NCBI GenBank assembly: GCA_021154885.1 | Contig: JAJKHS010000140.1 | Location: forward strand, 1-62,854 | Direction: 5' to 3' | Source: Thermoanaerobaculum sp. | GTDB lineage: Bacteria > Acidobacteriota > Thermoanaerobaculia > Multivoradales > UBA5704 | Length of the DNA: 62,854 bases | Shown here: in pieces, positions 9,423-18,000 of the stretch | Layout of the letters: every line of letters starts with the position of its first letter | Numbering within the stretch: position 1 is the stretch's first letter | The notes under the pieces: generated by a model | Told to the model about the DNA's origin: nothing | Seen by the model: the letters and a program-made list of their open reading frames with translations, nothing else | Databases searched by the model: none | Program-made: the position numbers and the translations under genes

Positions 9423-9905
9423 ATGACGTTCGAGGGCGATCCGTTGTTCCGGAAGCGATACCGAATTTCGCCTGCGCGGTGGAATCGGTGGGACTACCGT
9501 CGGCCTGGGTTCTACCACGTGACGATCTGCGTCCAATGGCGAGTCCGGTGTCTGAGCGAGGTGGTCGATGGCGGGGTGATTCTCTCTCCTTGCGGCGAGG
9601 TGGTCGCCCGGGAATGGAGCCAGATCCCGCGAAGACATCCCCAGGTATTCCTCGACGCCTTCATCGTGATGCCCGATCACCTGCACGGCCTCTTGATCCT
9701 GGGCGGTCAAGAATCCTTGCCCCTCGGAGGGATCATCGGCCAATTCAAGTCCAAGGCGACAAAGGTCCTCAGGGCTCGCGGCCACGCCGATTTCGCCTGG
9801 CAGGAACGGTTCCATGACACCGTCCTCAAGGACTTCAAAGAATTGGACCAGGTCCGCGCCTATATCCTCGACAACCCCCGTCGCTGGAAAGCCAAATCCT
9901 CATAA
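9423..9905 (+). CDS. REP-associated tyrosine transposase (RAYT, Y1/HUH family)
   Basis: 160 aa, within the usual 140-180 aa of RAYTs. The HUH-type metal motif is VMPDHLHGLLIL (about 80-91), with paired histidines around Leu. The family's C-terminal pattern is present: GGIIGQFKSKATK, then WQERFHD, then RAYILDNPRRW. The enzyme is expected to nick and rejoin single-stranded DNA at REP hairpins. The ATG at 9423 is used; no strong ribosome site is visible. The candidate catalytic tyrosine cannot be fixed by eye, because the helix that often carries it has Phe (GQFKS), leaving Tyr in RAYILDNP as an alternative. The gene lies between two inverted REP arms, and aceK reads away on the left. Confidence 0.87.
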   Translation: MTFEGDPLFRKRYRISPARWNRWDYRRPGFYHVTICVQWRVRCLSEVVDGGVILSPCGEVVAREWSQIPRRHPQVFLDAFIVMPDHLHGLLILGGQESLPLGGIIGQFKSKATKVLRARGHADFAWQERFHDTVLKDFKELDQVRAYILDNPRRWKAKSS

Positions 9906-9912
9906 CCCCCCC

Positions 9913-10043
9913 GGAACCGATACCGGCCGCCAACGCGATACCGGCCCGTAGAGACGACCCAGACCCGATACGACACCCTCTCGGATACCATGGGACGGCG
10001 GGTCGTCTCCCGATGCGAGGCCCTCAACGATTCCCGCTCCGCA
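9913..10043. repeat. Right inverted REP arm of the RAYT locus
   Basis: Inverted partner of 9264-9391. It begins with GGAACCGATACCGGCCGCC and ends near CAACGATTCCCGCTCCGCA. Two further degenerate units follow to about 10125. Together with the leader of the cold-shock gene this accounts for the gene-free stretch 9906-10327. Confidence 0.8.
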
Positions 10044-10182
10044 CCCGACGGCGGGGCGTCTCCCGATGCGAGGCCCTCAACGATCCCCGCCACGCGCGGG
10101 CGTCTCTCGACGGGCCTTCAACAATCCCCTACGGGGTCGGCGGGGATTTGCGACCGCCCCACCCCCGCCCACGCGACAGGAC

Positions 10183-10211
10183 TTGACAACCTCCCACGCA
10201 ACGGCTACTCT
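10183..10211 (+). promoter_or_regulatory. Sigma-70-type promoter of the cold-shock genes
   Basis: A perfect -35 TTGACA (10183-10188), a 17-bp spacer and -10 TACTCT (10206-10211). Transcription would begin near 10218, leaving a leader of about 110 nt before the first cold-shock ORF. Long leaders are typical of cspA-type genes. Confidence 0.72.
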
Positions 10212-10261
10212 CTCCACGTCAGGCACAGAACAAGCCTGTCGCAGCACCCAGAGAACGGCAT

Positions 10262-10289
10262 AAGGGACCTGGTTTCAGACGGGTCCCTT
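10262..10289 (+). promoter_or_regulatory. Leader hairpin of first cold-shock gene
   Basis: AAGGGACC (10262-10269) pairs with GGTCCCTT (10282-10289) across a 12-nt loop. It lies 38 nt before the start codon and is followed by only a short T run, so it looks more like a 5' leader structure than a strong terminator. A related GGGTCCG/CGGACCC hairpin precedes the second cold-shock gene. Confidence 0.45.
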
Positions 10290-10327
10290 TCGTGCTTTCT
10301 GGGCCCACAGTCAAGGAGAGTTTAAGC

Positions 10328-10540
10328 ATGCGCATTACCGGAAAAGTGAAGTGGTTCAACGACAGCAAAGGGTTCGGTTTCCTCACCCGGGATGATGGGC
10401 AGAAAGACTGCTTCGTCCATCACTCCGCCATTCAGGGCAGCGGCTTCAAATCGCTGGCCGAGGGTGACAGCGTCGAGTTCGACGTCGTCCAGGGCAACAA
10501 GGGCCCCGCAGCCGAGAACGTCACCAAGGTCGCCGGCTGA
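10328..10540 (+). CDS. Cold-shock protein, CspA family (copy 1)
   Basis: 70 aa, the normal size for a single cold-shock domain. It carries RNP1 KGFGFL and RNP2 CFVHHSAI, the single-strand nucleic-acid binding motifs, and starts GKVKWFND. It should act as an RNA chaperone or antiterminator. The start at 10328 has AAGGAGAG just upstream. It is a tandem paralogue of the gene at 10654, differing at only about a dozen positions. A clear promoter stands upstream and a shared terminator lies after copy 2; the two may be one transcript. Confidence 0.95.
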   Translation: MRITGKVKWFNDSKGFGFLTRDDGQKDCFVHHSAIQGSGFKSLAEGDSVEFDVVQGNKGPAAENVTKVAG

Positions 10541-10596
10541 GCCACTCACTCGTAGATCCAACCCCACCTTTATCCACCTGATTCGAGTTGTCCAAA

Positions 10597-10628
10597 GGGT
10601 CCGTTCCATTTCCAGGTCAATCGGACCC
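10597..10628 (+). promoter_or_regulatory. Leader hairpin of second cold-shock gene
   Basis: GGGTCCG (10597-10603) and CGGACCC (10622-10628) can pair over an 18-nt loop, ending 25 nt before the second cold-shock start codon. It is comparable in sequence and position to the hairpin before copy 1. Confidence 0.4.
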
Positions 10629-10653
10629 ACACCATAGAAAGAGAGTCCAAAGT

Positions 10654-10866
10654 ATGAGCATCACCGGCAGAGTGAAGTGGTTCAACGACAGTAAGGGTTT
10701 CGGTTTCATCACCCCGGAGGACGGGCAGAAGGATTGCTTCGTCCACCACTCGGCCATCAAGGGCAACGGCTTCAAGTCGCTGGCCGAAGGTGACCGCGTG
10801 GAGTTCGACGTGGTGCAGGGCAACAAGGGCCCGGCCGCCGAGAACGTCGTCAAGATCCCCGGCTGA
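10654..10866 (+). CDS. Cold-shock protein, CspA family (copy 2)
   Basis: 70 aa, tandem paralogue of the preceding gene, with RNP1 KGFGFI and RNP2 CFVHHSAI intact. The start at 10654 (MSITGRVKW) follows GAGAGTCCAA. The main changes from copy 1 are conservative (IT for LT in the RNP1 region, KGN for QGS). It is followed within 30 bp by a strong intrinsic terminator. It probably arose by local duplication that included the leader. Confidence 0.95.
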   Translation: MSITGRVKWFNDSKGFGFITPEDGQKDCFVHHSAIKGNGFKSLAEGDRVEFDVVQGNKGPAAENVVKIPG

Positions 10867-10891
10867 TCCCGCTTCGCTCAACCGAACGATC

Positions 10892-10928
10892 TGGGCCGCT
10901 TCGAGCTTCGAAGCGGCCCATTTCTTTT
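10892..10928 (+). terminator. Rho-independent terminator after the cold-shock genes
   Basis: A perfect 13-bp stem, TGGGCCGCTTCGA (10892-10904) and TCGAAGCGGCCCA (10908-10920), closes a 3-nt loop and is followed by TTTCTTTT (10921-10928). Confidence 0.93.
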
Positions 10929-10953
10929 CAGGCCACGCTTTTTTTTAGGCCAC

Positions 10954-12624
10954 TCAGGCCACGGCGGGGACGGCCACCGGCTCCGGCGCAGGGGCCGGCG
11001 GAGGTCCGCCCAGCACCGAGGGATCGAAGTCGAACAGCCGCTGGATCGGTTCCGGCGCCTCCATCTTCCCCCAGCCGATCATCCGCATCAGCTTCTCGGG
11101 CAGGAAGTCCAGGCTGCGCGCCGCGGGGTTGCCCCACTGGTGGACGGGCGGCAGCGGCATCTGCGACAGCATCTGGAAGATGCCTTCGGCCACCTGCTGG
11201 GGGGTCATCTCGCCGGCGTCCATGCGGTCGAGGAGCGACTCGCCGAAGTTTTGCAGGTCCTCCAGCGGGTTCATCCCCGGCGGACAGGTCATCGGCAGCG
11301 GGTCCTCGTCCAGGTTGGCGAACAGCGACTTGTCGCCCGTGTTCAGGTACTTGATGCAGATGCGGAAGAGGCGCAGGTCGCCGAACAGGATGTTGGCCAG
11401 CCACACCCGCACCCAGGCATTCCAGGTGGCATAGTCGCCGAAGGATCGGTAAGAGTTGAAGACCATCCGGTCGGCGGCCTGGAGCATGGCGGCCTGCAGG
11501 CGGCGCGGGTATTCGAAGCGAGCGAGCGAGAAATCGTCCGCCCGCAGGGCGTCGATCAGGCGCGGCGCCAGGGCGTGGAGAGTCTCGAAGGTGCTGATCA
11601 GCCCCTTGGAGTAGAGGGCATCGATGAAGCCGTAGGCGTGGGCCATCAGGAAGTAGCGGTCGCCCGCGCAGTCCGTCGAGGAGTATTGCAGCCGGCCGGT
11701 GCCCACCCAGGGACGCACGGCCTCCGCGCCCTCGAGGTGGGCGGCGATCGAGGGGTAGCGCGCCACGATCTCGTCGAACTCCTGCCGCGGCGGCACGCCC
11801 CGGTGCGGGTACTTCCGCATGTCGAGCGTCAGGCCGATGCTGCACAGCGGATTGTCCGAGCCTTCGACGTTGTCGAAGGGGATGATCCAGAACCAGCCGC
11901 CCTCGAAGACGTGGTGGAGCGTACCCTCGTACCAGTTGCGGGAGAGGTGGAGCTTCTCCGATTCCTCGATGGTGTCGTCATAGCGCTTGACGCCGATCAT
12001 GTGGGTGAAGATCGTGCGCGAATGAGTGAGCAGCTCCGGATCCGCCTTGCGCAGCCCGAACTTTTCGGCCACCAGCGACTTGTGGCCGGAGCCGTCCACC
12101 AGGTAGCGGGCGTGGAATTCCTCACCCGTCTCGGTGCGCAGCACGACGCCGTCGTCGTGGAAATCGACCTCCTGGACGTCGGTCTTGTCACGGTAGACGG
12201 CGCCGTACTTGACGGCGGCGTTGACCATGTAGAGGTCCACCTCCTGGCGGAAGAGGTGGCTCTCGGAGACCAGCGGCGTCGCCGGTGGCACCAGCAGGTG
12301 CGCCTTCTCGGGGCTCTGACGCTCCCCCACCTCGTGATAGAGGAAGCCGATCGTCTTCTTGCAGCCGCAGGTCGGGGTCACATGCTCGAGGATCCGCTCC
12401 GTGCTGCTCAGGTGCTGGATCTCCGGCACGTCGAACCGCTCGCCCAGGATCCACAACAGCATCGAGCTCTGCGGCAGCATGGCTTCGCCGATGGCGAAGC
12501 GCGGATGCGTCCCCTTTTCGAGCAGCAGGACACGAAAGCCCTGCCGGCCCAGAATGGCGGCCAGGATCGAGCCGCCGAGGCCCGAACCCAGAATGGCGAC
12601 GTCGAACTTCTCTTGATGATCCAC
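10954..12624 (-). CDS. Flavin-dependent halogenase family protein
   Basis: 556 aa from a GTG start at 12624, with a G-rich ribosome site just upstream. The FAD-binding GxGxxG motif is GSGLGG (13-18), followed by a Glu-containing second strand (LLLEKG). The halogenase signature WxWxIP is present as WFWIIP (244-249), and VDGSGHKS (177-184) matches the second FAD motif. It therefore belongs to the tryptophan-halogenase superfamily, closest in feel to the CmlS/CndH branch acting on carrier-bound substrates; that placement is an inference. The C-terminal ~150 residues are not shared with Trp halogenases, and the protein ends in a Pro/Ala/Val tail. It is divergent from the Rieske gene across about 200 bp. 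It could tailor the NRPS product encoded 15 kb away; no flavin reductase is nearby. Confidence 0.85.
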   Translation of the reverse strand: MDHQEKFDVAILGSGLGGSILAAILGRQGFRVLLLEKGTHPRFAIGEAMLPQSSMLLWILGERFDVPEIQHLSSTERILEHVTPTCGCKKTIGFLYHEVGERQSPEKAHLLVPPATPLVSESHLFRQEVDLYMVNAAVKYGAVYRDKTDVQEVDFHDDGVVLRTETGEEFHARYLVDGSGHKSLVAEKFGLRKADPELLTHSRTIFTHMIGVKRYDDTIEESEKLHLSRNWYEGTLHHVFEGGWFWIIPFDNVEGSDNPLCSIGLTLDMRKYPHRGVPPRQEFDEIVARYPSIAAHLEGAEAVRPWVGTGRLQYSSTDCAGDRYFLMAHAYGFIDALYSKGLISTFETLHALAPRLIDALRADDFSLARFEYPRRLQAAMLQAADRMVFNSYRSFGDYATWNAWVRVWLANILFGDLRLFRICIKYLNTGDKSLFANLDEDPLPMTCPPGMNPLEDLQNFGESLLDRMDAGEMTPQQVAEGIFQMLSQMPLPPVHQWGNPAARSLDFLPEKLMRMIGWGKMEAPEPIQRLFDFDPSVLGGPPPAPAPEPVAVPAVA

Positions 12625-12826
12625 GAGGTTCCCCCCAAAAGACGCGGAGCGCCCAAAAAACGCAGCCGGGAGGCCGCGAAGTTCACATAGCCTTCAGAGA
12701 CTACTTCGGCGTAGAAGTGCAGCGGAGGAGGGAAAGCGGGACAAGAACTGTACCTCGACGCCCTCTTGACCCGTCTCAAGACGCTTCGCCCTCACCCGTC
12801 TCACCGCCGCTGTAAGATAGCGGCCT

Positions 12827-13918
12827 ATGACCACCCCCGCCTGGACCATCGACCCGGACATCCGCCGCGCGTCGACGCTGCCCGCCGCGGTGTACAGCGA
12901 TCCCCTCTGGTACGGGGCCACGCGGGAGCGGATCTTCGCCCGGAGCTGGCAGCTCGTGGCCGACACCGACGCGGTCAAGGTGCCTGGGCAGACGCATCCG
13001 TTCACCCTGCTTGAGGGGTTGCTGGACGAGCCCCTCGTCCTCACCCGGGACGCCAAGGACCAGCTCCACTGCCTCTCGAACGTCTGCACCCACCGCGGCA
13101 CCCTGGTCTGCGAGCACCCCGGAGTGGAGCCCGCGCTGCGCTGCCGCTATCACGGCCGGCGCTTCGCCCTCGACGGCCGCTTCCTCTCCATGCCCGAGTT
13201 CGAGGGCGCCGAGGGCTTCCCCGCCGCCAAGGACAGCTTGCCGAAAGTTCCGTTCGGCGTCTGGGGGAAATTCCTCTTCGCCTCGCTCGATCCGGCCTTC
13301 CCCCTCTCCGAGCTGCTGGCCGAGCTCGACGCCCGCGTCGGCTGGCTGCCCCTCGCCCAGGCCACCCTCGATCCCACCCGCTCCCGCGACTACCTGGTGC
13401 GAGCCAACTGGGCCCTCTACTGCGACAACTTCCTGGAGGGGTTCCACATCCCCTACGTCCATGCCGCCCTGGCGGACGCCCTCGACTACGGCGCCTACCG
13501 CACCGAGACCTACCCCTGGGCCAATCTCCAGGTGGGAGTGGCGAGCGGCGGCGAGGACGTCTTCGACCTGCCGCCCTCCTCGCCCGACTACGGACAGCGG
13601 ATCGCCGGCTACTTCTTCTGGCTGTTCCCGAACACCATGCTGAATTTCTATCCCTGGGGGATCTCGGTCAACATCGCCCGTCCCCTGGCGCCGGACCGCA
13701 CCAAGGTCTCCTTCCTGGCCTACGTCTGGGACCCCGCCCGCCTCGACCGCGGTGCCGGCTCTGGCCTCGACCGCGTCGAGCGCGAGGACGAGGCAGTCGT
13801 CGAGAGCGTCCAGCGCGGCGTCCGCTCCCGCCTCTATCATCGCGGCCGCTACTCCCCGAAGCGGGAGCAGTGCGTGCACCACTTCCACCGGCTGCTGGAG
13901 CGGTTCCTGAAGGAGTGA
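12827..13918 (+). CDS. Rieske non-heme iron oxygenase, alpha subunit type
   Basis: 363 aa. The Rieske [2Fe-2S] ligands are C87-T-H89 and C106-R-Y-H109, spaced as in ring-hydroxylating oxygenases. The mononuclear iron site is in the C-terminal SRPBCC domain: NFLEGFHIPYVH supplies H207 and H212, with a carboxylate expected near EREDE (about 323). The size and the choline-monooxygenase/phenylpropionate-dioxygenase resemblance fit a self-contained alpha subunit; no ferredoxin, reductase or beta subunit lies nearby. It is divergent from the halogenase gene, so the two may share control and could both be tailoring enzymes. The substrate is unknown. Confidence 0.88.
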   Translation: MTTPAWTIDPDIRRASTLPAAVYSDPLWYGATRERIFARSWQLVADTDAVKVPGQTHPFTLLEGLLDEPLVLTRDAKDQLHCLSNVCTHRGTLVCEHPGVEPALRCRYHGRRFALDGRFLSMPEFEGAEGFPAAKDSLPKVPFGVWGKFLFASLDPAFPLSELLAELDARVGWLPLAQATLDPTRSRDYLVRANWALYCDNFLEGFHIPYVHAALADALDYGAYRTETYPWANLQVGVASGGEDVFDLPPSSPDYGQRIAGYFFWLFPNTMLNFYPWGISVNIARPLAPDRTKVSFLAYVWDPARLDRGAGSGLDRVEREDEAVVESVQRGVRSRLYHRGRYSPKREQCVHHFHRLLERFLKE

Positions 13919-13985
13919 GAGGGCCTCACGACCGGCCAGCGATCGCTCTAAGGTCGTCTGGTCTGGGCCTTGTCGAGGCAGCAAC

Positions 13986-14153
13986 GACTGCTGCCAGGAC
14001 AGCGATGGCTGCTGCTGGGACAGCGATGATTGCTGCCGAGCCAGCGATGACCGCTGCCGAGCCAGCGACGACTGCTGCCAGGACAGCGATGGCTGCTGCT
14101 GGGACAGCGATGATTGCTGCCGAGCCAGCGATGCCCCCTGCCGAGGTCGCAGG
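13986..14153. repeat. 21-bp minisatellite with 84-bp higher-order period
   Basis: Seven consecutive 21-bp units (13986-14132) plus one degenerate unit, of the type GACTGCTGCCAGGACAGCGAT. Units 1-3 are repeated exactly as units 5-7, giving an 84-bp higher-order period. It fills most of the gene-free stretch 13919-14343 between the Rieske gene and vapB. It can be read as Ala-rich heptads on either strand, but such an ORF would overlap the Rieske gene and is not accepted as coding. Confidence 0.9.
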
Positions 14154-14250
14154 GACTGGGGAGGAGCAAGCAGACCTCACGGGGCGGGACCGCTGAAGCG
14201 CCGAGCTTGACGCCTTCGGTCAGTGCCGCGCAGCCTTCCTGGACTAGATG

Positions 14251-14281
14251 GCCCGCGGGCGGGGGTAGCTCGGGAGCGATC
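14251..14281. repeat. 31-bp dispersed repeat, copy 1 (upstream of vapBC)
   Basis: A 31-bp segment beginning GCCCGCGGGCGGGGG and ending CTCGGGAGCGATC, matched at 29 of 31 positions by 20038-20068. Both copies lie 60-100 bp upstream of toxin-antitoxin operons. Confidence 0.75.
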
Positions 14282-14343
14282 GTGCCCGAACCGCGCTCCC
14301 TGGGGGTTGCAGGGCATACGTACGGCATGGTACCTTCATCCGT

Positions 14344-14571
14344 ATGGCAGCCCTCGTCAAGAAAGCCCCTGAACACCGTCCATCTCGGGAGGGCAAGGTC
14401 CGGAAGGAGTTCTGGCTGGATCCTAAGACCCTGCGCCGCGCACAGACGATCCTGGGCACCGCCACCGAACGCGAAACCGTCGAAGCAGCGCTCGATATGG
14501 TTGCGTTCCGGCGAGAGCTCCTCGACGGTACACGAGTGCTCTCCGGGCTCAAGATCGATCCGATTCGATAG
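14344..14571 (+). CDS. vapB: Antitoxin, VapB-like
   Basis: 75 aa. A short basic N-terminus is followed by KEFWLDPKTLRRAQTILG and a predicted helix ETVEAALDMVAFRRELL, the pattern of VapB-type antitoxins of PIN toxins, with a strand-helix-helix DNA-binding region and a C-terminal toxin-binding part. It lies 10 bp before the PIN-domain gene. The pair is expected to autoregulate. The antitoxin call depends on both its own pattern and its partner. Confidence 0.8.
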   Translation: MAALVKKAPEHRPSREGKVRKEFWLDPKTLRRAQTILGTATERETVEAALDMVAFRRELLDGTRVLSGLKIDPIR

Positions 14572-14581
14572 GCGCCGGCCG

Positions 14582-15028
14582 GTGCGGAAGTACGCCCTGG
14601 ACTCCAACTGTTACATCGACGCCGCCCGAGAGCCGGTCGCTCACGCCGCCCTCGAAGCGTTTATCGCCAGGGAAGCCCCGCGGCTCTATCTCAGCGCGGT
14701 TGTGGCAGCCGAGCTCCGGGCCGGCGCTCGATCTTCCCGCGACCGGAAGCAACTGGACGAGCAGGTCTTGGCACCATTTTTCCGGCGTGGGCGCATCTTG
14801 ACTCCTTCGGTGTCTGCGTGGGATGCGCTTGGGCTGACGCTTTCCCGGCTTCGGGCGGAAGGTTCCCTCGATCTCGCCAGCATGCCGCGGGGCTTCGTCT
14901 TCGACGTGCTTATCGCTTTCAGTTGCCGCGAAGCCGGTGTCGTGCTCATCACTCGGAATGCCCGCGACATGGAGCGAATCCGCTCGGTTTTCCGTTTCGA
15001 ATTTGTCGCTCCGTTTCCCGCCCAGTGA
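14582..15028 (+). CDS. vapC: PIN-domain ribonuclease toxin, VapC-like
   Basis: 148 aa from GTG 14582, 10 bp after the antitoxin stop. The PIN-domain acidic residues are in place: D7 in YALDSN, E44 in VAAELRAG, D108 in FDVLIAF and D129 after LITRNARD. It is expected to be an Mg-dependent RNase, probably cutting tRNA or rRNA, neutralised by the upstream antitoxin. Longer readings of this frame (from 14114) would overlap the antitoxin and are rejected. It ends 63 bp from the convergent helicase gene. Confidence 0.88.
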   Translation: MRKYALDSNCYIDAAREPVAHAALEAFIAREAPRLYLSAVVAAELRAGARSSRDRKQLDEQVLAPFFRRGRILTPSVSAWDALGLTLSRLRAEGSLDLASMPRGFVFDVLIAFSCREAGVVLITRNARDMERIRSVFRFEFVAPFPAQ

Positions 15029-15091
15029 CAAGGCCGGAAGGTCGGAACCCAGAGCGCAGTCAGCTTGGCTTCCGTTCGTTGGCACAGTCTG

Positions 15092-18000
15092 TCATGGCGG
15101 GGGCAGCCGAGCGTCGAGCTCGCTGAAAAGACCGGCTGTCCGCCAGAGCTCGCGGTTGCCCACCACGTAGAGCCGTTCTTTGGCCCGGCTCACGGCCACA
15201 TTGAGCAGGTTCGGCTTGCTCCCGGCCCAGGCGCGTGCACCCCTCTGATCAGCGGCGGGAGCGCCCAGGATGAAGATCACCGTCTCGGCTTCCCGACCTT
15301 GGACTGTGTGGACGGTCCCGATACGCTCGAACGTCCAGCCCCTGGGATCTTCGGTCCAGACCAGGAGGGCGCTCTCCTCGACCAGCTTGCGCAGGCGTTC
15401 TGCCACCACGACGAACGGTGTGACGATGTAGAGGTCCGGTGCGTCGGGTTTCCGGTGGGTGAGGTCCGGGTAGGCAAGTTTCCGCAGCAGCTTGAGCACC
15501 TTGTGTCCCTCTTCCGGGCACCACTTCTCCTCGGCCCTTCCCCTCACGTCGATCCATCGCGATAGACCGAGGAGCTTGCCGATGGGGGAATCGCCGGGCT
15601 CTTTCGCGTTGACCATGAGGTTCTCGTACGCGATGGCGTTTGAGATGCTGAACATTGGTTCGCTGCACCGGCGATGGACTAGGAGCGGCACACCGATCGT
15701 CCGGCTCCCTTGCCGGTTCTCAAGCTCGGTCTGGAACGGGCTCGCGGTGTCGGCGAGCGTCTGGACGGAGGCGTCCGGAGCGTTGAAACGATCGGGATTC
15801 GCACCGAAGTGCCGGCAGACTGCATGGGTCAATCGGTCGGGGAGGGTCACGACCGGCTCGATTTGCACAGGATCGCCGACTACGACGGAGCGGCGCGTCC
15901 GGAAGATGGCGCCGACCGCAGCCTGCGGCACGGCCTGCCCGGACTCGTCGACGAAGAGCCATCCCAGGCTCTCTGGGGGAAGATCGCGGAACATCCGTTC
16001 CACCGAAGCAAAAGTCGTCGAGACCAAGGGGACGACAAGGAACAACGAGGACCACAAATCCGGGATCAGCGCCCTCTTCTCGGCGGTCGGCAAGGCTCGC
16101 CCTCCGAAAACGTTCATCAGGGCTCCCAGGTTATGGCGCAGTGGCTTCGTGGCGGCATCGACGAAGGCGCGGTGCAGCGCCATCGCTGCGATGAATACGT
16201 CGTCGCGAAGCCGCTCCTGCTCGGCGTCCAGCCAAGGCGAAGTCTTTTGCTTGTCCGCGTGTGCCTTTTCCCAGAAGGCGTCGTCGATGAAGCGGTCGCC
16301 GAGCCTCTCGCGCCATGCTTCCACCTCACGCCGGGCCTCTCGATGGCGGCGTGCTGCCTCAACCCGTAGGCTCTCGGCAGACCGGCTATGGGCGGTCGCC
16401 TCCTCGAGGGCCTTTTCTTCCTGTGCGAGTCGCTGCGCGGCGCTTGCGACCTCCGCCCGAGCCTGCTGATCGGTTGCCGCCAACGGCGCTCTGGCCGACC
16501 GCCACTCCCGGGCTCCCTGCGTCCGCAAGAGCCGGGCGAGCAGGCCGGGAGCTCGGCGATCGTGCTCGGCCAACTGTGATTCGGCGCCGCTCCGGTATGC
16601 CAGCGCATCGGCGTGAAGGGTCCTGGCTTTCTCGGCGGCCGCCCGGCTTCGCGCCACGGCGTCGCCGGCGAGGGACGCCGCAACTTCTGCCTCAGCCTCC
16701 TCGCGGGCGAAGCGCGGCAGTGCAGCCGCGAACCCCCGGATTCTTTCAGCGGTGGCCAGCATCGTGCGGCTCTCGTTGAGGGCTGCCAGGAATGCGGCGC
16801 GCGCTTGGCGCCAGCGCCGTAACGCCTCGTCCTGGCTCCTGGGGGGATTCTCCGCAGTGATAATGCGCGGTGGCCGAGTCGATCTTGCCCCGGTCTCTGG
16901 ATCGATCTCCTCGAAGATTTGCGGCGTGCCGGAAACCTCGGCGAGATAGGTCGAGAGGCCGACGTCCTTGTTCCACCAGAAAATATTCTTGAAGCGGCTG
17001 CGATTCTTGGCATTGCCGAGGACTGCTGCGATGAGCCCCCAAGTCTCGCGCTCGAAGACTGTGTCTGAGAGAGTCTTGAAATATCGAAGGTCTGGAGCGT
17101 CGTCTGCAACGGCCTTCAATCCCGGCAGCTCAGCGCTCACATTTTCGACCGCCTTGTTGTTGGACGAAGCGACGATCATCTCGAACCCTTTGAGGCGCGA
17201 ATCGAGCCGATAGAGATGCAGCCACGACTGCCCCAGATTGATCCTTTCTCCCGAGTGGATCAATGCCGTGGAGGGGTCGTCGAAGGCCGACATGACCTCG
17301 GCGCGCGCGGTGACGACGGCGGCCACCAGATCGCGTAGCAGCGTCGTCTTGCCCGTCCCCGGAGGGCCGTTGATCCCCAGGATGCCCCCTTGCTGGAGCT
17401 CCTGGAGAGCCAGATTGACGGACGCCTGTTGCAGGAGACCAGCGGGTGTCTGCCCCTCCCGGGCCAGCGGGCCGGCGGCGTGATCCCCGGCGCGACCGCT
17501 GCGTCGAGCGCCTCTTGGTCTCGGAGTAGATCCTTCGTCTGTGGCGGCGTCCGCTCTCCAACATAGAGGCGTAGGTTGTCCGTGGCTCGCCCTTCCGAAA
17601 ACATGGTCCTGGCGGTAGCGAGATCGCCGAGAAAAAAACTGCTCATCAGAAGGGGCTCGGGGGAGTCGGAGCCTCTGAAGGATGAATAGACACGGATGGC
17701 AAAGCGCGGCGGCGTGGTCAGGTCCGGCGGCAGCCCAAGGCGAGTCAGGAGCCATTCATAGGCCCGTTTCATCATTTCTCTGCTCAGAGCTGGGTTGTCA
17801 TCGTCGTCCGTGGAGCCGCGAAGGATGTCGTCCAGCGCTTCGGTGATTTTCCCCTCCTCGGCACGCCAAGCGGCGAGGGAGGTCAGATCCCCACGCAAAG
17901 CATGGGGCACCGCCCAGGCGAAGCTGGAGACTGCCGCGGCCGGCCTCTCTACCAGCCGGCCTTCCCGGTTGACCGTGACCGCCGCCAGGACGACCTCACC

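Larger units (their letters stand above)
9165..10125 (+). mobile_element. RAYT transposase with flanking REP arrays
   Basis: A REP-associated tyrosine transposase gene (9423-9905) sits between two long arms that are inverted copies of each other. The inner arms are 9264-9391 and 9913-10043 (about 128 bp each, mostly identical when one is reverse-complemented). Each arm contains palindromic units built around GAGAGACGACCCGCCGTC and GGTCGTCTCTACGGGCC. Additional partial REP units lie outside the arms at about 9165-9230 and 10044-10125. The arrangement is typical of RAYT/BIME loci, in which the enzyme is kept together with the palindromes it is thought to mobilise. Confidence 0.8.

Noticed and set aside
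13986-14153. Possible CRISPR array
   Set aside because: The 21-bp units are directly abutting, with no unique spacers.
13870-14196. 108-codon plus-strand ORF rich in Ala heptads over the minisatellite
   Set aside because: It overlaps the end of the Rieske gene, is built only from the 21-bp repeat and has no ribosome site or homologous pattern.
14256-14281. tRNA-like D-arm sequence GGGGTAGCTCGGGAGCG (also at 20048)
   Set aside because: No acceptor, anticodon or T arm can be formed around either copy; it is treated as part of a 31-bp dispersed repeat.
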